DNA from: an uncultured SAR86 cluster bacterium
Lineage (GTDB): Bacteria; Pseudomonadota; Gammaproteobacteria; Magnimaribacterales; D2472
Direction: 5' to 3'
DNA length: 47,125 nt
NCBI GenBank assembly: GCA_902515775.1
Contig: CABXVU010000011.1
Span: 1-47,125, forward strand
Under the pieces are notes generated by a model. The model did no database searches. It saw nothing but the letters and a program-made list of their open reading frames with translations, and was not told the DNA's origin. Every line of letters begins with the position of its first letter. The stretch's first letter is position 1. Both the position numbers and the translations under genes were made by a program. Below are positions 42,298 through 47,125 of this stretch, in pieces.

Positions 42298-43287
42298 ATG
42301 ATGAAACTCGAGCCAAATGTTTGGTTTGATGAGGTCGTAAAAACTTATCACCTCATTTCGCCACATATCCACCACACTCAACTGGTCACTTGTCCTGATT
42401 TGAATGAGGAGTTAGATGGCATGTATCTTTTCAAACCTGAATCTTTACAAATCACAGGTTCTTTTAAAGTCAGAGGCGCCCTTTCAGCTATATCAAGGCT
42501 CTCTAAAAAAGAACTCAAACGCGGAGTGATAGCTTATTCATCTGGCAATCACGCTCAAGGCGTCGCTCATGCAGCCAAGGTTTTTAATACCCCTGCAACT
42601 GTGGTCATGCCCAAAGATGCTCCAGCAAGAAAGATTGCTAACGCTCAAGCACTAGGTGCAGAAGTAATATTTTATGATCGACGCACCGAAAGCAGAGAGA
42701 AAATGAGTGTTGAAATTGCCAAAGAAAGAGATTTGGTCATCATTAATCCCTACGATGCCCTTGCAACCATTTATGGTCAGGGCACTGCGGCCTATGAAGT
42801 TATCAATGATGCCAATAATCCTAAGCTTGATAACGCAATCATTTGCGCTGGCGGTGGCGGTCTTACAGCAGGCTCATGTATTTCAATTAAACATATTAAT
42901 CCTGAATGCAGTGTCTTTACTGCAGAGCCAGAGGAATGGAATGATCATCAATTGTCTTTTGAAAAAAATGAGAGGGTTGCCATGGATACTAATCGTGGTG
43001 GACTTTGTGATGGTTTGCTAACTCCAATGCCAGGTGAAATTCCTTTCGCTATTAATACACATTTTGGAGTTAAGGGCTTGGCTGCATCGGATCAGGCAGT
43101 ATGTGAAGCAATGCGCTTTGCCTTTAATCGACTCAACTTAAAGCTTGAGCCCAGCGGCGCTGTGGCTTTGGCTTGTTTGTTACGAAACAAAGAAAAGTTC
43201 AAAGGTACAAGAACTTTGGTCATGCTCTCTGGTGGCAACGTTGATCAAAAAACTTTTTCTGAGTGCTTGGCTAAAGCTAATCCGTAG
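42298..43287 (+). CDS. Threonine/serine dehydratase or serine racemase (PLP, fold II)
   Basis: 329 residues. The PLP Lys57 lies in TGSFKVRGA. SSGNHAQG binds the substrate carboxylate, the phosphate loop is CAGGGGLTAG, and EPSGAVALA closes the site. There is no C-terminal ACT/regulatory domain, so it is catabolic-type threonine dehydratase or serine racemase rather than long biosynthetic IlvA. The motifs do not separate the two. It overlaps the convergent channel gene by 11 bp. Confidence 0.88.
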   Translation: MMKLEPNVWFDEVVKTYHLISPHIHHTQLVTCPDLNEELDGMYLFKPESLQITGSFKVRGALSAISRLSKKELKRGVIAYSSGNHAQGVAHAAKVFNTPATVVMPKDAPARKIANAQALGAEVIFYDRRTESREKMSVEIAKERDLVIINPYDALATIYGQGTAAYEVINDANNPKLDNAIICAGGGGLTAGSCISIKHINPECSVFTAEPEEWNDHQLSFEKNERVAMDTNRGGLCDGLLTPMPGEIPFAINTHFGVKGLAASDQAVCEAMRFAFNRLNLKLEPSGAVALACLLRNKEKFKGTRTLVMLSGGNVDQKTFSECLAKANP

Positions 43288-44011
43288 AATTTTCTTCTGC
43301 TTTAATTAAATCATCGATTCCACTGCCACCTGTCATAACATCAACGATTACGCCTATGACCATATTTAAAAGTATGACAGCATTAATGATGATAAAAGAC
43401 ACAAAGAAAATCCACGCAAATGGATAAACTTCTGTGACTTGCCCCATGATTGCAGCCCAATCATCATAAGTTGCAACTTGAACAAGGGTAATCAAGGCCA
43501 GGCCTATGTTGCCCCAGTTTTCTGGATCGACTCTCCCAAAAAACATGGTGCCAATAGCGCCCCAAACATACATAAAGATAAACATGAGCAGCGCAATAAA
43601 GCCGACCCTTGGAATGGTTTTAATTAAAGAATCAATGATATGACGGAAAGCTGGTACCACTGTTATGATTCGTAGGACTCGAATAATTCTAAGGAGCCTT
43701 GCCACAAAGACACTTTCAACATTGTTAATTGGTACCAGGGATATGGTCACAATTAAAAAATCAAACACATTCCACCCATCGCTAAAGAATTTCTTTAATG
43801 AGCGCTCTGAAATTATCCGAATGATAATCTCTATGAGAAAAAATAAGGTGATCGCATAGTCAAAAAGATCTAGATAAATGGTGTATTCAGGAGCTATGTT
43901 ATAAGAGCTGACACCCGCATACACGGCAGAGGCAACAATAACAGCAATGACGATGGTACTGAAGACTTTGCTGTTTCTTATAGTAAGAAAGAACTCTACA
44001 AAACTATTCAT
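43277..44011 (-). CDS. Voltage-gated cation channel, NaChBac/NavAb-type, Asp-Asp filter
   Basis: 244 residues with six membrane segments in one domain; four copies would assemble. S4 carries arginines every third residue: Arg105, Arg108, Arg111 and Arg114 (ARLLRIIRVLRI). The pore filter is TYDDW (181-185), where bacterial sodium channels have TLESW. In engineered NavAb, TLDDW makes a calcium-selective pore, so this protein may be Ca2+-permeable (inference). A short acidic C-terminal tail follows S6 (VILLNMVIGVIVDVM). Confidence 0.9.
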   Translation of the reverse strand: MNSFVEFFLTIRNSKVFSTIVIAVIVASAVYAGVSSYNIAPEYTIYLDLFDYAITLFFLIEIIIRIISERSLKKFFSDGWNVFDFLIVTISLVPINNVESVFVARLLRIIRVLRIITVVPAFRHIIDSLIKTIPRVGFIALLMFIFMYVWGAIGTMFFGRVDPENWGNIGLALITLVQVATYDDWAAIMGQVTEVYPFAWIFFVSFIIINAVILLNMVIGVIVDVMTGGSGIDDLIKAEENSTD

Positions 44012-44058
44012 ATAAGCACCTCATCATAAAGATATGTTTCTTTTTTACAACTTTTAAA

Positions 44059-47000
44059 CTAGTCAACAAGATAAATTCCCTCAGCCATGTAAAAATCATT
44101 AGCTCCTGCTGTGCCTGTATCCCCTGATTTATATAAATTGACATTCACTCTACCACCACTCTCATCCGGTGATGAGCCACCATACAAAGCACCGGCAACC
44201 GATGCCCCACCCAGCCAAGAATTACTAAGACTGTCAGTTGAACTGCCTGTGTAAGTGTTCGTTGTGCCAGTGATGGCAACATTAAAGGATGTAAAGCCAG
44301 CGTTTGAGACAATCGGATTTTTGTCATCAAAATTAGTAAAGGCCAAGGTGCCAGAATAACCGCTGGATCCCCAATTGAAGGTTGCCGCCACATTGGCGCT
44401 AGTGGTGTATTTATGCACATCATAATTGGTGCCAGTTTGATTATAACGATAAGCCACTTTCATCACCGCTGCCCCACTCATGGAGGCTGAGCCTGAAGTT
44501 GGAATTTCATTTTGGGCAACCACTTCACCGCCGACCCAGGTCCCCAAATGCACCGAAGCATTTTGCGTCCCAGAATTTGGTGAGACATCAGCCGCGCTCA
44601 TGGCCCAAAAGCCCCAAGTCGAATAAGCCGTATCTGGCATGGAATCATTGCCACTATTGCTAAATAAACTAGTATCCTCTCTATCTAGTGTATTGTATGA
44701 AACCATCACTCCAGCTAAGTTATTGGAGCCGCCTGAAGTGCCATCAATTTGTGCGCCATCGTCTTGAATCTCAGCACCAAAGACCTCACTTGAAATGTAA
44801 GCTGATTTTGCTGCATCGTTGGTGGCATCACCAAACTTTAGAGTCATAGAGCCAGTATCCACGGTCGTCCAATTTAAGGTGTAATTATTCGAAGGTGCTG
44901 CGCTAATGGTCATCGGAACCACCACTTGCACATCATCGTTGGTGGTATCAAACGTAAAGGTTGCAAGCGTGCTGCTTGAGCGCATGGAAGCCAGTTGAGA
45001 GTTGCCCGTTCCGCTAACATCAAATTCTAAAATGCCACTGAAAAATCCGCTGTAGCCCGTGGCACTCGAGGAGTAAAAATCTGAGGATCTAAAACTACCT
45101 ATGCTTGCACTTTGTGAGTAACCAGCGTTTGAGGCTCTAACTTCTTGCGTCACAGCAGAAATATTAAATGTTCCTGTGCTGAAGGAATCGTTGTTGGAGT
45201 TGTAATTTACTCCTAAGGTCATATTGCCCGATTTATATGGATCAGAGGATGTGATCATGGCACCGCCAGGCTGATTAGTATTGGTACCCCAAAAACAACC
45301 ACTTTCATTGGAAGTTGCACATTCAACTGGAGAAGTCCCGTAATTGATGCCTAAGCCATCATTATCGGCATTGGTCGCACCTTGATAGGACCAATAATGA
45401 TAACCATTCATGCCCAGGCCGGTATCTCCTGCTGAGTATCGAGTCGTATCATTTTTACGGTAATCCACGTTAGAAATCACCACGTTCAGCAAACTATCTT
45501 GATCATCACGGAAGTAGTTACCTCCGACACCCGTATAAAAATCATTAAAATTAATTTGTGCCCAAAGCCCAACCCCGACGCCACTTGGATTGAGAACTTG
45601 CCACCACATGGATTGACCTTGAGGTAAATCATTATCACTGCCATAAAATCTGGATGTATCAAGCCTCGTAGAGCTATCAAGGGCGAAGCTTGAAAAATCA
45701 TATATCTCATCAGCAACGTCTCTACAATTAACGGCGCTGTTACCCACGGCTGAGCAATAATCGACACCAACATCGCCATAAGACCAAAACGTAGTTGGAA
45801 TGAAGTTAGGGTAAAAATAATCGTTGCTGCTTCCACTGGCAGCAAAGTTTTCAATCGGGATGAGTACCATGGCAATAACCCTTTTATAACCATTGGTAAA
45901 GGATGTAAAGTCAGCATCCTTATAAATTTCTCCGGCCAGAGTTACTTGATCTTCATAGAGGTTATAGGTGGATGATGTTGAAGATACTGATAATGATTGG
46001 GCGTACTGCAAAATGGTAGTATCAACCGTGGTACTATTGGGTTGATTAATGTCAAGCCAAACAAAGACATCTGATACATACTCGGAATCAGTCATTGAGG
46101 CCGGGAAAAAAGCCCAACTTCCATAACAGTAAGTATTAAAATTTGTATCGCAAATCAAAGTCGATGGACTGAGTTCCAATGTATTGGTGTTAACAAATTG
46201 AGTGCCACCATACGTAAAATTAAATGGACTCATTGAACCACCATTTTGGACGCTGAAATCACTTCCACTCATGATTGACTCTAAAAAGTTAACATATTCA
46301 TCATTCAGACCTCCCCAACCACCATAGTTACTATTTTCACCAACTAAAACAAGAACTCTATTTGGCTGTTGAATAAATTGACGAGCTACCTCTTGCTCGG
46401 AAGAATCAAAAGCGAAAGCAGAGTGATTATTTATACTCGGACTGCCAATTCCATGAACTAACACCTGATAATCTTTTACATCTGAAAACGTGTAATCCAA
46501 AGCAGAATTACCGGTAACATAATCAATTGTAAATGGATTCGAAAGAGAAGCGTTAGCATCTCGCCAAGAGGTGTAATAAGTACTATAGTTCCATCGGACG
46601 TTCATTCCTGCCGCTTCTGATGCTGAAGTGTAATCAATGTTGGCTGCAGACTTATCGGTGGTCATGAACCAATATTCAGCGCTTTCAAGTCGTCCTGCAG
46701 TCAGGAAATCAGCATTGGCTATGGTGGTGGTAACTGCCGTGCCTAGAGGACTATAATACTTGCCATCGAGTGCAGAAGAATTTGGTGCAAAAGCAAATTC
46801 GCCCCTACCACTAGTATCAATAGGAAAATAATAACGCCAATTTAATACGGTTCCAGAGTTTATTTCGACCGGAACATAGTTGTTAGACGTATCGTCCACA
46901 CTGGTAATGTCAGTTGAATTGGTGGTGCCGACTTGCTCTAAAGTGTATGCAGCCAAGCTGGAACCTGAAGGTCCGCGTGTGGCCGTGGCACTAAAACCGC

Positions 47001-47125
47001 TTCTAGAAACTGAATTATAAGCTGCGGAATAGCGCAACACTGCTGATTCAAGCTCTTCTACATTGCCCACATTGACGGTAAAGGTATCGGTGACGGTTGA
47101 ATCTCCATTGGTAGCGGAAAGGGTC
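44059..47125 (-). CDS. C-terminal part of a giant secreted surface protein (5' end off the right edge)
   Basis: At least 1,021 residues, open to the window edge. The last visible N-terminal stretch, TDTFTVNVGNV, looks like the end of a cadherin/VCBS-type repeat. The product is very rich in Ser, Thr, Asn, Gly and aromatic residues and has no Lys-rich or membrane segments. Six cysteines form three closely spaced pairs (ICDTNFNTYC, CSAVGNSAVNC, CATSNESGC), likely small disulfide loops. The end contains GALYGGSSPDESGG, like the YGP-x-AxExGG signature of TbpB-like lipocalin barrels. Probably an adhesin or surface binding protein; this is inference. Confidence 0.6.
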   Translation of the reverse strand, partial: TLSATNGDSTVTDTFTVNVGNVEELESAVLRYSAAYNSVSRSGFSATATRGPSGSSLAAYTLEQVGTTNSTDITSVDDTSNNYVPVEINSGTVLNWRYYFPIDTSGRGEFAFAPNSSALDGKYYSPLGTAVTTTIANADFLTAGRLESAEYWFMTTDKSAANIDYTSASEAAGMNVRWNYSTYYTSWRDANASLSNPFTIDYVTGNSALDYTFSDVKDYQVLVHGIGSPSINNHSAFAFDSSEQEVARQFIQQPNRVLVLVGENSNYGGWGGLNDEYVNFLESIMSGSDFSVQNGGSMSPFNFTYGGTQFVNTNTLELSPSTLICDTNFNTYCYGSWAFFPASMTDSEYVSDVFVWLDINQPNSTTVDTTILQYAQSLSVSSTSSTYNLYEDQVTLAGEIYKDADFTSFTNGYKRVIAMVLIPIENFAASGSSNDYFYPNFIPTTFWSYGDVGVDYCSAVGNSAVNCRDVADEIYDFSSFALDSSTRLDTSRFYGSDNDLPQGQSMWWQVLNPSGVGVGLWAQINFNDFYTGVGGNYFRDDQDSLLNVVISNVDYRKNDTTRYSAGDTGLGMNGYHYWSYQGATNADNDGLGINYGTSPVECATSNESGCFWGTNTNQPGGAMITSSDPYKSGNMTLGVNYNSNNDSFSTGTFNISAVTQEVRASNAGYSQSASIGSFRSSDFYSSSATGYSGFFSGILEFDVSGTGNSQLASMRSSSTLATFTFDTTNDDVQVVVPMTISAAPSNNYTLNWTTVDTGSMTLKFGDATNDAAKSAYISSEVFGAEIQDDGAQIDGTSGGSNNLAGVMVSYNTLDREDTSLFSNSGNDSMPDTAYSTWGFWAMSAADVSPNSGTQNASVHLGTWVGGEVVAQNEIPTSGSASMSGAAVMKVAYRYNQTGTNYDVHKYTTSANVAATFNWGSSGYSGTLAFTNFDDKNPIVSNAGFTSFNVAITGTTNTYTGSSTDSLSNSWLGGASVAGALYGGSSPDESGGRVNVNLYKSGDTGTAGANDFYMAEGIYLVD

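Noticed and set aside
44145-44423. Minus-strand frame inside the giant surface-protein gene (also 45486-45917)
   Set aside because: Alternate frames of a repetitive Ser/Thr-rich gene; no start signals or protein-like features.
1-47125. CRISPR arrays, insertion sequences, prophage genes, replication origin
   Set aside because: Looked for regularly spaced repeats, transposase or phage motifs and DnaA-box clusters by eye and found none. A systematic repeat search could still find degenerate cases.

Overview
The window looks like an AT-rich marine gammaproteobacterium, most likely of the SAR86 type. The evidence is a proteorhodopsin gene, very short intergenic gaps, a TonB-dependent receptor, and gammaproteobacterial gene orders: tig-clpP-clpX-lon-hupB-ppiD; hda, a CDP-alcohol transferase and a DUF2066 gene divergent from purM-purN-DUF3108; and dnaX-recR. 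Lineage is inferred from gene content only. Both ends cut through genes: ppiD on the left and a very large secreted protein on the right.

Layout. 1-6877 (minus strand) is a protein quality-control block: trigger factor, ClpP, ClpX, Lon, HU and PpiD. 6895-8920 (minus) holds tRNA-His, a GST-like gene, trhO, tRNA-Arg and tRNA-Pro. 8999-12304 (plus) carries folD, a FabY-like ketoacyl synthase and folE. 12294-16217 (minus) has a DUF4389 protein, gpsA, htpG behind a sigma-32-like promoter, a 46-residue DUF2256 protein with a TTG start, a small membrane protein and tRNA-Asp. 16410-17197 is a blue-tuned proteorhodopsin gene with its own terminator, lying between tRNA-Asp and tRNA-Val.

17238-20261 is the most unusual part. 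A 2,982-bp segment is bounded by an exact 42-bp direct repeat, which is the 5' half of tRNA-Val plus 2 bp. It carries a small secreted Cys/His protein overlapping a TonB-dependent receptor, and a matching 22-bp tandem motif near each end. It has no integrase. It reads as a cargo-only, tRNA-borne island whose recombinase must lie elsewhere, or is lost.

20265-37058 is mostly core housekeeping: a SnoaL-like protein, an EamA transporter, xseA, an M23 protein, a TlpA-like lipoprotein, wrbA-DUF2069, an XRE/membrane-protein module behind a palindromic promoter, sppA, hda, a CDP-alcohol transferase, a DUF2066 protein, purMN, a DUF3108 protein, then dcd, recR, dnaX, recX and envelope proteins. 37147-44011 has a nitroreductase, Hsp20, a DsbD-like reductase with a redoxin, an HNH protein, a TIGR02206-like membrane protein, a PLP dehydratase and a voltage-gated channel with an Asp-Asp filter. 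44059 to the right edge is the C-terminal kilo-residue of a giant Ser/Thr/Asn-rich surface protein.

The most check-worthy observations are the tRNA-Val island, a ten-A slippery run in dnaX exactly at the end of clamp-loader domain III with an immediate stop in the -1 frame, the channel filter, and the XRE operator/promoter. Function calls rest on motifs read by eye; no database search was run.
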